Positions 25,613 to 35,529 of a DNA stretch of 64,000 nt are shown piece after piece. Under the pieces are notes generated by a model. The model ran no database searches, was not told the origin of the DNA, and was given only the letters and a program-made list of their open reading frames with translations. Origin of the DNA: Rhizobium sp. BK399 (GTDB lineage: Bacteria > Pseudomonadota > Alphaproteobacteria > Rhizobiales > Rhizobiaceae). The stretch spans positions 1-64,000 of the forward strand of contig NZ_JACIAH010000008.1 of NCBI RefSeq assembly GCF_014194695.1, given 5' to 3'. The translations under genes were made by a program, and so were the position numbers. Each line of letters opens with the position of its first letter. Position 1 is the first letter of the stretch.

Positions 25613-27556
25613 TCACTCGACTGGAGCATCGCCAGCCTGCTGGGCCCGGATTGCCTGGGCGGCCGCCGCGCCGCCGCCCTTGTCGTCGCCTCCGACCTGC
25701 ACTGTCGGCTGGGCGAACGAGATCCCGTTTGACAGGAAGACCTCCCGAATCTTGGCGTAGGCCTTGCGGCGGATATAGGTTTGCATGCCGGGAACGGTCG
25801 TCATAGCGAAGCTAAGGACGATGCCATAGTCGGCAAAGTCCTCGACGCCCTTCATTTTCAGGGGCTCGATGAAGAGTTTTCCGAGTTCCGGATCGTCCTT
25901 CAATTCGGCTCCGACTTTCTTAGTCAACTTTCGCGCATTCTCGATATCGGTGTTGAAGCCGACGGTAATCCTGAACTTGTCGATGACCCAATCGCGGCTC
26001 ATGTTCTCGACAGCGCCGAGTTCACCGAAGGGCACTGTGAATACTGGCCCGCGATGATGGCGCAGCCGGACGGAGCGCAGGCTGAAGCCTTCGACGGTTC
26101 CCTTGTAATCCTTGGCCTGGATGTATTCGCCAACCCGGAAGGCGTCGTCGAGCATGTAGAACACGCCGCTGATGATATCCTTGACAAGGGTTTGCGAACC
26201 AAAGCCGATCGCGACACCGAAGATGCCGGCTCCCGCGATTAGTGGCCCGATCTGCACGCCGAGCTCGGCCAGAACAATCAGGGCCGCCATGACGGCAACA
26301 ATGACGGCCAGGGCATTGCGAAAGATCGGAAGCAGCGTCCGAAACCGGGCCCGGCGGGCCGCATCGGCCGGCACAAGCAAGGTCGTATCCGTTGCTACGC
26401 GTAGTGTCCGGTCGATCCAGCCTTTGGCCAGTTGCCAGACAAGATCGGCGCAGACGAGGATCAGGACGCTTTTAAGGCCACCGTAGAACAGGGCAACGAT
26501 GACCGGATCACGCTGACCCAGCGTATCGGGATTGAATTCCCACACCAGCGCCAGCCATGCGACGGCGAGCGCGATGACAGCTGCCCTTGCGCCTCGTACG
26601 AGCAGGATGCCGCGAAGACTGGCCGGGTCGGCTACGAAGGTGCCCGCGATACGCCCGACTGTATTAAGGACACCTGGAAGAATGAGCGCGTAGATCCCGA
26701 TCCAGAAGAGACCACGCATGTCGAGGCTCCAGACAAGCCATAGTGTAACGATGAAGGCTGCAAAGGCCGCTTTCCATGCGCGGGGCCGCTGCGAGGTGGC
26801 CCACACCGCCTCGATCGCAAGGAGCAATATGATGGAGGAGAAGCAGTAGCTGATCGCGTCGGTGACGGTGAGCGGGACGCCAAGCGGCTCACCGACCGCC
26901 GCCGTTGCAACCGACAGGCAGATGATCCCGATGAGGACCGCCAACCTTGTGCGCAGTGAGCGTGTGATATCGGCTGCTGACAGACAGGCGATCGCCAGGC
27001 GAAATAGGATGAACGCCGAGAGATAGGCAAGCAGGGTGATGCGGGCCAGCGGTGGCCATTCCACCGCGAAGAACACGATGGCCATAGCGCCGGTGAAGAT
27101 GCCGATTGGCGCCAGCCGTCCGGCGAGCGTGTCGCGGGACCCGACAAATCTGCGGTAAAGACCCTCTGCGAGAAGCCCGAGAAGGATTAATCCGGCGAAA
27201 ATGAAAAACACCGGTGCATAGCCCCGGCTCGCTGCATCATGCCGTGTCCGGAGAGCCGCTGCAGCGATTTCTGACGGAATGGCTGGTATCGCCGTGACAA
27301 TTTCATGAACGCGTGTCCGCGCCGCTGTCTCCCAGCGGGCCAGGCTGGAGGTGTGTGGCGGGGAAGTCGGTCTTGCACCTTCCGTGCCGACGCCTTTGCG
27401 GCTTTTCAGCCAGGTCTGAACCTCAGGATCCTGAAGCAGGCGCACAAGCTCGTCGATCTTCTGTTCCGCGACGGGGGCGGGGGCGGGGGCGGGCGATTGC
27501 GCCATTGCGTTGAACGCGATGGAAAGGCCGGCGATGAGAGACAATAACCATTTCAT
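25613..27556 (-). CDS. large MscS-family mechanosensitive channel
   Basis: 647 residues, about twice the size of E. coli MscS, with GGAAGGGTATCAGC before the ATG. A signal peptide (MKWLLSLIAGLSIAFNAMAQ) and a short periplasmic domain (EQKIDELVRLLQDPEVQTWL) precede about ten hydrophobic segments. The MscS pore and beta domain are clear: LIAGAGIFGVAIGFGSQTLV, then DDAFRVGEYIQAKDYKGTVE and FTVPFGELGAVENMSRDWVI. The Ala/Gly-rich tail resembles other proteobacterial members. Members of this class relieve turgor on hypo-osmotic shock. It follows the lipoprotein hydrolase gene by 13 bases, probably one operon. Confidence 0.88.
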   Translation of the reverse strand: MKWLLSLIAGLSIAFNAMAQSPAPAPAPVAEQKIDELVRLLQDPEVQTWLKSRKGVGTEGARPTSPPHTSSLARWETAARTRVHEIVTAIPAIPSEIAAAALRTRHDAASRGYAPVFFIFAGLILLGLLAEGLYRRFVGSRDTLAGRLAPIGIFTGAMAIVFFAVEWPPLARITLLAYLSAFILFRLAIACLSAADITRSLRTRLAVLIGIICLSVATAAVGEPLGVPLTVTDAISYCFSSIILLLAIEAVWATSQRPRAWKAAFAAFIVTLWLVWSLDMRGLFWIGIYALILPGVLNTVGRIAGTFVADPASLRGILLVRGARAAVIALAVAWLALVWEFNPDTLGQRDPVIVALFYGGLKSVLILVCADLVWQLAKGWIDRTLRVATDTTLLVPADAARRARFRTLLPIFRNALAVIVAVMAALIVLAELGVQIGPLIAGAGIFGVAIGFGSQTLVKDIISGVFYMLDDAFRVGEYIQAKDYKGTVEGFSLRSVRLRHHRGPVFTVPFGELGAVENMSRDWVIDKFRITVGFNTDIENARKLTKKVGAELKDDPELGKLFIEPLKMKGVEDFADYGIVLSFAMTTVPGMQTYIRRKAYAKIREVFLSNGISFAQPTVQVGGDDKGGGAAAAQAIRAQQAGDAPVE

Positions 27557-27569
27557 GCTGATACCCTTC

Positions 27570-28751
27570 CTATTGCGTAAGCGTCTGCGGCTTCAGGTCA
27601 CCCCCAAGCGTCTCGTCGGCAGGCACTGGCTTTCTTCGTTTTGCAAGCGGTTGCTCGATGATCATCGCCGGAGCCGCGACAGCGGTGGCCGCGACCGTGC
27701 CAACGCTCGAGACGGTCCCGCCAACGACGGCTGTGATGCCCTGTCCGAGGGTGACGTTTGAACCGGTCAGTGTCTGGCCAGTCATCAGGCGTTGGCCGAT
27801 GAGCTGGACGATTTCCGGGCTGCTTTCGGCAAACTTGGCGTGATTGAGCCCGTCCTCGGTCTTTACCTTTGTTCGATCAATTGCGGTTATGTCGGCCTTT
27901 TCCAGCTCGAACCGGTAGGGCTCTTCTGCCGGATTTATCGCGCCGAGACGAGACACGTGGCCGGTGATGAAACTCGAGACGGCAAGCGCTTTGTCATCCT
28001 GCGAGACGAAGATCGTGAACTTCGGACGCGGCTCCCCCATTTCCATGAACTGTTTGGCAATCACCTGGATATCAATATCCGGCGAGGCAAGGATCACCTT
28101 GTCGATCTTCGTATTCACCTGGCCGCCTCGTATGCCCATCTGACGCAGGGACTTCATAGCGAGCCATGTTCCCATCGAAGGGGCCATGATGGTGATATCC
28201 TTGACATTTGGGTCAGCGGCGAGCGTGCGGTGCGCCTGCTCCAGCCCGGTGCGCGAATAGTTCGTGCTTTCCTTGTAATGCTGATAGGCCGTGATCTCAC
28301 CACGCGTGGGCCAGGTGAACAGGACGGGTGTCGCCTGCATCTTGCTGTCGTGCACGATCTGGACCGGCCGGAAGACGGAATCCTCGTAGGTATTGTCGAA
28401 GCCGTGAATAAACACCAGCGCATGGCCCCCGTCCACATGCTGCGCCAACCATGCTCGTTCCTTCGCAATCGTGTCTATCTGCTGGACTTCGGTTACGGCA
28501 AAATCCGTTGCCGGGTCCGGTGGCAGGCGCCTAGGCCCCTGCACCGTACCAGGCTCACGCTTTGGCGGGAGCGAGCCGTTAAACAGCGTGGCAGGATCGC
28601 CGGGTGACTCGCGTGTAGTCGCGACCAGCATTGCCACCTTGGAGATCGGGGACGAGGAGGCGGGGAGAGGAATCGGCGTCATGACGCCGTCTGGATGTCC
28701 ACAGCCCGTCACGGAGAGGAGGAGAAGGAGAGGAATGAGACGCTTTGGCAT
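27570..28751 (-). CDS. lipoprotein alpha/beta hydrolase (DUF900 family)
   Basis: A 393-residue protein with a lipoprotein signal (MPKRLIPLLLLLSVTGCG, lipobox VTGC). The DUF900 hydrolase core follows: HALVFIHGFDNTYEDSVFRP (oxyanion region), the nucleophile elbow IMAPSMGTWLAMKSLRQM in place of the usual AHSMGN, VILASPDIDIQVIAKQF, and a late histidine in SSFITGHVSRLGAI. The last 80 residues, with a Gly/Ala/Val-rich segment near GQGITAVVGGTVSSVGTVAA, are extra. It is exported and membrane-anchored; substrate unknown. It is the first gene of a pair with the MscS channel. Confidence 0.82.
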   Translation of the reverse strand: MPKRLIPLLLLLSVTGCGHPDGVMTPIPLPASSSPISKVAMLVATTRESPGDPATLFNGSLPPKREPGTVQGPRRLPPDPATDFAVTEVQQIDTIAKERAWLAQHVDGGHALVFIHGFDNTYEDSVFRPVQIVHDSKMQATPVLFTWPTRGEITAYQHYKESTNYSRTGLEQAHRTLAADPNVKDITIMAPSMGTWLAMKSLRQMGIRGGQVNTKIDKVILASPDIDIQVIAKQFMEMGEPRPKFTIFVSQDDKALAVSSFITGHVSRLGAINPAEEPYRFELEKADITAIDRTKVKTEDGLNHAKFAESSPEIVQLIGQRLMTGQTLTGSNVTLGQGITAVVGGTVSSVGTVAATAVAAPAMIIEQPLAKRRKPVPADETLGGDLKPQTLTQ

Positions 28752-28907
28752 GCACGTGTTCCAGCTGTCGCCCGGATGAGGGGCGTTTCAGCTGGAGGCT
28801 ACCAGCTAGCGCATGTCTAGGCGTGTAACATCATGTAGTATCTGTCGACGTGGCAGCCACCATGTGCGGAATTGCCACGCCTGTCACCCCATGCGGTGGC
28901 TAATTGG

Positions 28908-29291
28908 TCATGGTCGGCCAGCCCCCCGACAATTCGGCGCCGGCAGCGCGCAGTCCCGCGAGGATCCGCTCCCTGTCTTCCGGACGTGCCAGACGCATCG
29001 AAACTTCGCGCTTGATCGATGGCATGAGCGCAGGGATGGAACGTGATCGCCGTCTCGCCGAACGCTTCCCTGAAGCGCAAAACGGGCGTTCCGGACAGCA
29101 ACCGATTCCTCGTGGGCGGCGCCTCCATCGACGACAAGGATTTCCTTGAACTTTACCAGCTTCGAAATCACTTCCCCGGTGACGCCGTCCGAGATCGTGG
29201 AGGTTCCGGCAACATCCTGGAAGCGGTCGACAACGATCATTGGCAGTCCCATCGATGACTGTATCTTTTGCCGGCTGCCTGACTTCAACAA
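28908..29291 (-). pseudogene. remnant of an adenylate-cyclase-type TolB-like/TPR protein
   Basis: One frame reads MIVVDRFQDVAGTSTISDGV, then TGEVISKLVKFKEILVV and ARFALQGSVRRDGDHV. These match the order FxNLSGDPExxYFxDGxTExI...LGxxYVLEGSVRRxGxxVR found after the catalytic domain of many rhizobial class III adenylate cyclases. The rest is scrambled between frames. The flanking stretch 29292-30098 has further short protein-like pieces (for example SQYLKAYTIAEVVFGRTNFD near 29650-29590) but no gene that can be assembled. Bases 28752-28907 are empty. Confidence 0.4.
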
Positions 29292-30098
29292 AAATGCCAG
29301 TTGCCATCATCGCTGCCACTGTTGACGTCCCAGCGACGTCCCAGCGCTTGAACCGCGCCTTCTTTGCGCTCGGCCACAACGGCCGCTTCGTTCGGCGCAG
29401 GATCCGACAAGACTTGAGGGCGAGGAGAGCGTCGGCGCGCCTTCGATCGCATCGTCAAGCCGGCGCGAGCCAGTTTGAACGTTGGGACGTTCCCGCCCTC
29501 GGGATCGTGATGACAACAGGTTCGCCAGGCCCCGCCATGAGGTGAAATCGCTCGCGTTCGCGGCGAATTCGGCCCGCCTCCATTCGGACAGCCTAACCGT
29601 TCTGGGCATCGAAATTGGTCCGTCCAAAGACGACCTCAGCGATGGTGTAGGCCTTGAGATACTGCGAACGGCCCGCAAGCGTGTCTGTCACGATGGGTGA
29701 GGAATCGCCAGGCGCCCTCGGGAATGCGGTCCAACTGGTTCAGCACTTCCAGATGGAGTCGGAACGACCATCTCGCCTGTCTTTGCACTTGTCATTATTA
29801 GGTCCCCTCGACATCGACCAGCACAAGTCAAAGCATAGGGAGAAAACACCAGCTCAGCGATGTGACAACAGGGGTAAAGGAAATGCTTCCGACGTCGATG
29901 TCCGGCAAATCACCCTCACCCCGGCGGTCTCGGGCATTACTCGAGTTTCGCGAAAGCAGCTTCGTTCTGCATCTTTTAGTTTCTCTGTCCGCTTGACCGA
30001 GAGAGGGGCATCGCGCTCCTGTAGATGGATCCCCCTACGACGTGTCAACGAGAATACCGCCAAGTGATGCCCGTGTGGCAGGCCTGTCGTCCGTCAGG

Positions 30099-31472
30099 TC
30101 AGTGAATGCGCTCCAGCTTCGAGTACCCGCTCTCGCTGGCTTTGACTTTCCAAACTTCGCCGCTCGCTCTGTATGTTGCTGTACCAATCCCAGTCGCGTG
30201 CCCATTTTCAAAAACACCCTCAAACTGCACGCCTTCGTCTGTAGCCATTACACCTTTGCCGTCAATTTCGCAGTCTCGACCGACAAATTTACACTCACCC
30301 AGGTAGGTGAACTCCCCCACCCTTGTCTTTCGAAGAATCCAGCCGCTACCTGACTTCAGCACTGTTAAGTGATTGCCCGTGTCGGGATCGTAAAAGGCCA
30401 AGTTGCGAAGTAACTTGGACTTTAGTGCTGTCCCAAACAGCTCGACAACTCTGCACTCCTTTCCACGCTCGCCGACATAGCACGACGACAAGTATGAGGT
30501 TTTCGGTGTGTCATCTCGAATATCTGGAATGGTCGTACCCGCGCCAATCCCAATTTTCACGTCGCTGTACATGGCCGCTGTCAGCAAATTCCCATACATC
30601 ACTTTCGGAGAAGCTCGTAAAGCTACCTCGGCTTGGGAAGCACTTAGCCATTTAGCATCGAAAAGGCTTTTCCTAAATCCTTCGTCCAACTCAGTTGAGT
30701 AGTCGAGCGTTTGTTCAAGGTTGAGATGGTATCCCATCGATAGCACAACCCCCTTTGCCAGGATGACAAATAACGGGTCCGCGAATTTGAGACCCGGCAT
30801 CGCCTCAACCCGGTTAAGTCGACCACCTATATCCCCGCAATATAGTGCCATCTCGACTTTGGAAGCTGCGGCAGCAATTACCGAAGCCGAAACGTCCCGT
30901 TTGGGCGGATTCGCCATAGACCAAGCGGCTTCGCCAATCCCATACTCGATCACGCCCTGAACAGGGGGGATACCAATTGCCGACGTGGATTTAATGAGTC
31001 CACAAGTTTCGTTCAGATATACCGAAAAGCTTGAGACTAAGCTCTCGTAGCCAAGTGCGTGCCGAAAATCCATCTCCGATGGTAGCGCGCTGGAAACAGG
31101 GTGAGTATGGACATCAGCGATTTGTTTGCCGGTACAATTGACGGAATCCTGAATGAACGAGCTTGTTGTTTTGGAGCCCGCCAGCGCAGGACCAGCTGTC
31201 CACACGCCATTGGCCGCGTCGAAACCCATACAGGAAGAAAACTCCCGGCCTTCACTTTTTGTCAGCGCAAACAATTCCCGCATACGTGTCGCCCATAGTT
31301 CTGGCAATTCGATGTAGTCGGGAAAGCCCGATATTTCTTCTACCGGCGTTTCATTCGAAAGTATTTTATCGGAAACGCTCGAAGACGAATCCTCCGCGAC
31401 AACTTGTCCCGGCAGGAGGGTGACAAAAGGGATTTTACTTATGAGAATTAGGTACAGCAGCGAGCGGTGCAT
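30099..31472 (-). CDS. exported protein with JAMM (MPN+) metalloprotease motif and MORN-like tail
   Basis: The ATG at 31472 has AGGGTGAAGG upstream and a signal peptide (MHRSLLYLILISKIPFVTLL...VVA), giving 457 residues. The open frame extends to 31751, but that part belongs to an IS3 remnant. The motif DVHTHPVSSALPSEMDF contains H-x-H-x7-S-x2-D (His122, His124, Ser132, Asp135), with Glu74 or Glu77 in KSEGREFSSCMGF as the likely catalytic acid: a full JAMM zinc site. The C-terminal 60 residues (DGKGVMATDEGVQFEGVFEN, then GHATGIGTATY) resemble MORN repeats. JAMM proteases cut isopeptide or peptide bonds; an exported single-protein form is unusual. Substrate unknown. Confidence 0.65.
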   Translation of the reverse strand: MHRSLLYLILISKIPFVTLLPGQVVAEDSSSSVSDKILSNETPVEEISGFPDYIELPELWATRMRELFALTKSEGREFSSCMGFDAANGVWTAGPALAGSKTTSSFIQDSVNCTGKQIADVHTHPVSSALPSEMDFRHALGYESLVSSFSVYLNETCGLIKSTSAIGIPPVQGVIEYGIGEAAWSMANPPKRDVSASVIAAAASKVEMALYCGDIGGRLNRVEAMPGLKFADPLFVILAKGVVLSMGYHLNLEQTLDYSTELDEGFRKSLFDAKWLSASQAEVALRASPKVMYGNLLTAAMYSDVKIGIGAGTTIPDIRDDTPKTSYLSSCYVGERGKECRVVELFGTALKSKLLRNLAFYDPDTGNHLTVLKSGSGWILRKTRVGEFTYLGECKFVGRDCEIDGKGVMATDEGVQFEGVFENGHATGIGTATYRASGEVWKVKASESGYSKLERIH

Positions 31473-31599
31473 TGCCTTCACCCTGTGAAAATCGGCACTA
31501 ATTAAGCATTTATCTTCGTTTTTTTCGATTTCAACGTTTGGCTTACTTAGCGGAAAACCTTTGGTAGGCGAATGATATGGCCAACGCATCTTTGGACCG

Positions 31600-31852
31600 C
31601 CCCTAGTTTCATCCTCGCTATCAATCTCAGTCTTACGCCCGCCGAATTCTGCAAGACAGCAGACATTTCGCTCTCGCAAGGGAATCGCCGAAAATGCCTG
31701 TCGCCCCTCAAGGAGCTCCTCCTTCCACTGCTTGATTTGATTGGCGTGCACGTCGAACTACTAGAGATAATTCCACCAGCGTCTATTCACCCCTGATGGC
31801 GCAAGCGCCACCTTGAAGGCCGGGCTATGTTGCGGCGCGGTCGTCTCGTCAT
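31600..31852 (-). mobile_element. IS3-family transposase orfA remnant
   Basis: From ATG 31852 (AGGAGATACC upstream) the frame starts MTRRPRRN and breaks. Another frame carries HANQIKQWKEELLEG, the conserved helix of IS3-family OrfA. Only about 60 residues can be matched and no orfB is present. It abuts the 5' side of the JAMM gene, so insertion or deletion may have removed that gene's original promoter region. Bases 31853-32145 hold nothing recognisable. Confidence 0.65.
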
Positions 31853-32145
31853 GGTATCTCCTGTTCCCGCATCTAAGCCGAAGTCAGTCAGAAATTCCAC
31901 TTATCCATGCTGTCCAAGTTTCCTGAGCCAGCTCTCGACCGAGCCCGATTGGTGCGATGAACTCAATCACGACCTATCTTTGCTCAATCGTGAGCTCGGT
32001 TGCAGCCGCGAATTGCGTCAAGAGCCCAATCCGTCATTCGCAAAGGGCAGGTCATAATTCAGGTCCTTACTCACCCGGAATTTTTCCCTGGCAAGTCTTC
32101 AACTATCACGTTCAAAACCAAAAGAATAACGCGACCAGCCACTCC

Positions 32146-32448
32146 TACGAGCTTGCACTGGAAGGCGTGAAGCCATTGATCGCCAAGGTCTGGCGCTATT
32201 GCGAGGCGAACAGCATCTCGGGAAAGACCCTGACACTGAAGGTGAAGTATTCAGATTTCAACCAGATCACGCGCTCCAAGAGCATAGCACAGGGCTTCCA
32301 ATCGCCAGCGGCGATCGAAGAAACTATTGCCGCGCTCCTGGAAAGCGCATTTCCGACACGTAAAGGAGTTCGACTGCTAGGACTGACCATGTCTTCGCTG
32401 GAGCCCTGGACCGCAGGTACCATGCAGCAGTTGACACTGACATTGTGA
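32146..32448 (+). pseudogene. dinB: dinB (DNA polymerase IV) C-terminal fragment
   Basis: About 100 codons matching the little-finger domain of DinB: LEGVKPLIAKVWRYCEANSI, LTLKVKYSDFNQITRSKSI and FPTRKGVRLLGLTMSSLEP. The catalytic palm and fingers are absent; the upstream sequence is unrelated. The open frame extends to 31957 by chance. It is a dead fragment. Bases 32449-32741 are non-coding. Confidence 0.75.
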
Positions 32449-32741
32449 AGCCAACGCAATGCTGGTTTCGTCCGTGGCCTAATCCGACGAATGCCAGGCC
32501 GCGGATCCTGGTATCAATTCCGCCTTTACAGTGGGGTTAAGCGACTAGCGCAAATCATCATAAGCTTGTCGATTAACGGATCTGCCGAGAACCTACTTTT
32601 TCGCATGGTTGTGCAAGCACATAATGAAGTAATCGAAACTAATTCTGGATGACAATAATAACCGGTGCGAGTAAGTTGTAAAAAGTACCATATCGAGTGT
32701 GAATAGACACGACTTGGGTCCCCTTATGGGCGCCCGGGGGG

Positions 32742-34736
32742 ATGGTTATGGTTGACTATACACTTTCCCAAGCAACAAATTTGCGACCAGATCCTGATGA
32801 TGCGTCGATTAATGTCGCTTCGCTCCTCGAAGGTGAGAAAGTCTCAGGCCTCCGGGAAATAGGACCGTGGATGAAGATCGCTCTTCTTCGTGACGGAAGG
32901 CAGGTTCTCGGATGGGTTCACTCCGACATTCTGAAAAAGTCGGAAGGGATACCAATTGTACTTTTCGATGAGCCGGAGGGCCAATCGAAAACTGTCAATG
33001 GGTCCATCTCAAGGGTAAAGCTGACCTTAACACCGTGGCAAAAAGTGGACGTTCTGGTCGACGACGGAACGGTGCAATCGGGCTGGGTGGACACCAGTAC
33101 CGTGGTCGCGCCAACGGGGCCCAAGATCGAAGCGCCAGCCAAGCCAGAAGCCGTTGGGGAACTTGTCTTGGGAGTGAACGACGTTTACCGGCCACACTTG
33201 CTTCTTGCAGAAGAACGCACCGAAATTGATGCAGCTGCCCTCGCGGCAGTGATCAACGCTGAGGCTGCCAAACTGTCAAATGGTGAATGGGACCGAAATA
33301 GCAAAGCGTCGACAAGCTCGGCAGCCGGGTTGACCCAATTCCTTGCCGCGACATGGCTTGGCGAGGCCAAAAAGAACGGGACCTATTTGAACGAACGCGC
33401 GAGAGCCAAAGGTCTTATCACAAACGGAAACGCAGTCTCCCCGGGCGATGAAGACAATCTCCTGAGACTACGGTTTGATCCCGAGATGTCGATAGTCGCT
33501 GCAGCGGAGTACGGCGCTGCGAACCTGAAGTCACTAATTGCAAACGGACTTGTCGACGAGGAAACAGGTGACGACGAGAAAGCTCAGTTCATATATCTTG
33601 CTCACCACGAAGGGTTGGGAGGTGCTTGTTCATTTTTGCGCGGAAGCACGGGGTACACATTTAGCGACCTAGCGACGCAAGTAGGGGCGGCCAAGGCGCA
33701 GCGGTTTATCGACGCGGCCGGGGGAAACGCAACTCAAGCTTACCGGAACTGGCTCAACAGTTACATCCAGGAGCACATCCAACCGGAGCGCTACAGGAAG
33801 CCAGCTGACGTTGCGGCGGCGCCTCTAATAGGAAGTGACGCCTCGAAGGCGCTCGCCCAATTCGATGGCACGCCCATCGATCTTTCTGAGATGAGCCGTT
33901 ATACCCCGTTGGCAAAGGCGGTCCAATGGCGGCTATCTGAGCTAGGCTACCTCGATCCTCCCGCAGACGGAAGTTTCGGCCCGGTATCAACGTGGGCTTT
34001 GTCCGAGTTCTGCCAAAGCAACAATGTGTCACTGAGGGACGGGTTCACGCGAGCGGTGGCGGATCGCCTGGTCTCTCCATCAAATATGCTTCCCGAGATT
34101 GCTACGAGCGGGACCTGGTTCGACAAGGTTATCGGCTATATGCGGGGCAAGAAATATTTCATATGTCGGCATCCCGACTGCAAGAACATTGTGTATCTGG
34201 AAGGCGTAAACCCGGACGGTACGTTGAACGACGACGCCCCCAACAAATTCAACGATATCCGTATCGTTTTCTCGGTAGGAGAGGACGGACGGCTAAACCT
34301 CCAGAATGCGATATGGGACGGGACCACGGAGCCTGGCAAATTTTGGACGGTGAACCCAATGAACCCTATGGGTGCCGCTCGGATTGCCTTCAACCAATAT
34401 AAGGCGTGGGTGGTCGGTACGCATCGTCCCAATTCGGCTTCTGCGCACGAGGCCCTAGTTCAGGTTGAGCCGGTTACCGTGTGTCGCGACCTGAACAAGG
34501 ATTTCAAGCGAACGGGAGATCAGCTGGATACCGGACTGTTCGCCATCAACCAGCACTGGGGCTACGACGCTCCGAAAGACGACCTTGGTCGGACGAGCGC
34601 AGGTTGCTTGGTTGGGCGTACAAAGGATGGCCACCGGAAATTCGTGCAGATGATAAAGGCCGATCCTCGTTACCTTGCGAATCACTCCTATCGGTTCGTT
34701 ACAGCCGTCATGCCTGGCGACGAAGTGTTGGGATAG
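32742..34736 (+). CDS. multidomain peptidoglycan hydrolase (SH3-like, SLT lysozyme-like, PG-binding)
   Basis: 664 residues; the second ATG (32748), with GGGGGGA at better distance, is an alternative start. Order of parts: an SH3-like domain (about 5-60, ending DGRQVLGWVHSDIL), a second SH3-like unit to about 125 (DDGTVQSGWVDTS), and a transglycosylase-like core at about 165-345 with AALAAVINAEAAKLSNGEWD, SSAAGLTQFLAATWLGEAKK and FIYLAHHEGLGGACSF. A peptidoglycan-binding domain follows near 390-440 (KAVQWRLSELGYLDPPADGS, FGPVSTWAL), then a large C-terminal domain with DTGLFAINQHWGYDAPKDDL and SAGCLVGRTKDGHR. No signal peptide, so export would need a dedicated system or phage-type lysis. Role could be cell-wall remodelling or an antibacterial effector. 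Confidence 0.78.
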   Translation: MVMVDYTLSQATNLRPDPDDASINVASLLEGEKVSGLREIGPWMKIALLRDGRQVLGWVHSDILKKSEGIPIVLFDEPEGQSKTVNGSISRVKLTLTPWQKVDVLVDDGTVQSGWVDTSTVVAPTGPKIEAPAKPEAVGELVLGVNDVYRPHLLLAEERTEIDAAALAAVINAEAAKLSNGEWDRNSKASTSSAAGLTQFLAATWLGEAKKNGTYLNERARAKGLITNGNAVSPGDEDNLLRLRFDPEMSIVAAAEYGAANLKSLIANGLVDEETGDDEKAQFIYLAHHEGLGGACSFLRGSTGYTFSDLATQVGAAKAQRFIDAAGGNATQAYRNWLNSYIQEHIQPERYRKPADVAAAPLIGSDASKALAQFDGTPIDLSEMSRYTPLAKAVQWRLSELGYLDPPADGSFGPVSTWALSEFCQSNNVSLRDGFTRAVADRLVSPSNMLPEIATSGTWFDKVIGYMRGKKYFICRHPDCKNIVYLEGVNPDGTLNDDAPNKFNDIRIVFSVGEDGRLNLQNAIWDGTTEPGKFWTVNPMNPMGAARIAFNQYKAWVVGTHRPNSASAHEALVQVEPVTVCRDLNKDFKRTGDQLDTGLFAINQHWGYDAPKDDLGRTSAGCLVGRTKDGHRKFVQMIKADPRYLANHSYRFVTAVMPGDEVLG

Positions 34737-35106
34737 CACGATACGCTCCGTCATTGGCAGGAGGATCTACTGCAATGCGGCTTTTGTGAAAGGTGAACAC
34801 CGGTCGGGCGTCAGCGCCGAAACATAGTGCCATCCTGAAACCCACCCACCTCGATTGAGACGGTGCCACTGGAACACAATCGATGACGGCCGAGACTCTC
34901 CGGCAGCCCTCATTCAGACGTTGTTCGCTTTATGAGCGGGACAATCGGGGAGGCTCCTGCGCCTGGCAAGGGTCCCTGGCAGATGACAGAGGATTGCGAT
35001 CCGAGGGTCGGGAAGTCGACTACAGCAGGTCCTGTGATCGATGAATCGATTGTGTGAGGTGACGTGGCGCGGCGAAGCTTATTCAACATCGACAACGAAA
35101 AGGTGG
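34737..35106 (+). other. non-coding stretch before IS remnants
   Basis: No gene supported on either strand. The sequence leads into the IS630 remnant and may include its left end, but no terminal inverted repeat could be identified. Confidence 0.3.
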
Positions 35107-35450
35107 ATGATAGCACGAGCACTGAGCGATGATCTTCGGTTACGCGTATTGAAGGCGTCTGCGGCAGGCATGTCGGCACGCCAGCCTGCCGCCCGGTTTG
35201 GGATTAGGATTTCGACGGCAATCCGCTGGATCGCAAGAGCCAGCGGTAGTGAACCGACATCACGGCCGCAGGGTTGGCGAAGGTCCTCAAGCTTGGATGC
35301 ACACGAGAGGATTTCATCGTCGAGATGATCGATTATCGCAAGGACGTGACCGCTCGATGAAATGGTCGAGCGTCTGTGTGCGGAGCGGCAGGTGAGCACT
35401 AGTCGGAGTGCACTTGGTGCCTGGCTGCGAGGCGCGGATGGAGTTTAAAA
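35107..35450 (+). mobile_element. IS630-family transposase remnant
   Basis: Reads MIARALSDDLRLRVLKASAA, then GMSARQPAARFGIRISTAIR and WIARASGSEPTSRPQGWRRS, the paired HTH region of IS630 transposases. After SSLDAHE the frame shifts (EDFIVEMIDYRKDVT in another frame), and the DDE catalytic half is absent. Non-functional. Confidence 0.75.
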
Positions 35451-35529
35451 ACGTTTGGCCCGCCCGTCTGCGAGAGGACTTTATGGTGTTCTGCAGCGCG
35501 ACAACCAAGATGAGACACGGCAAGACCAC

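Noticed and set aside
31473..31751. Upstream extension of the JAMM protein frame
   Set aside because: This part encodes an IS3 OrfA piece (NQIKQWKEELLEG); the signal peptide and ribosome site place the true start at 31472.
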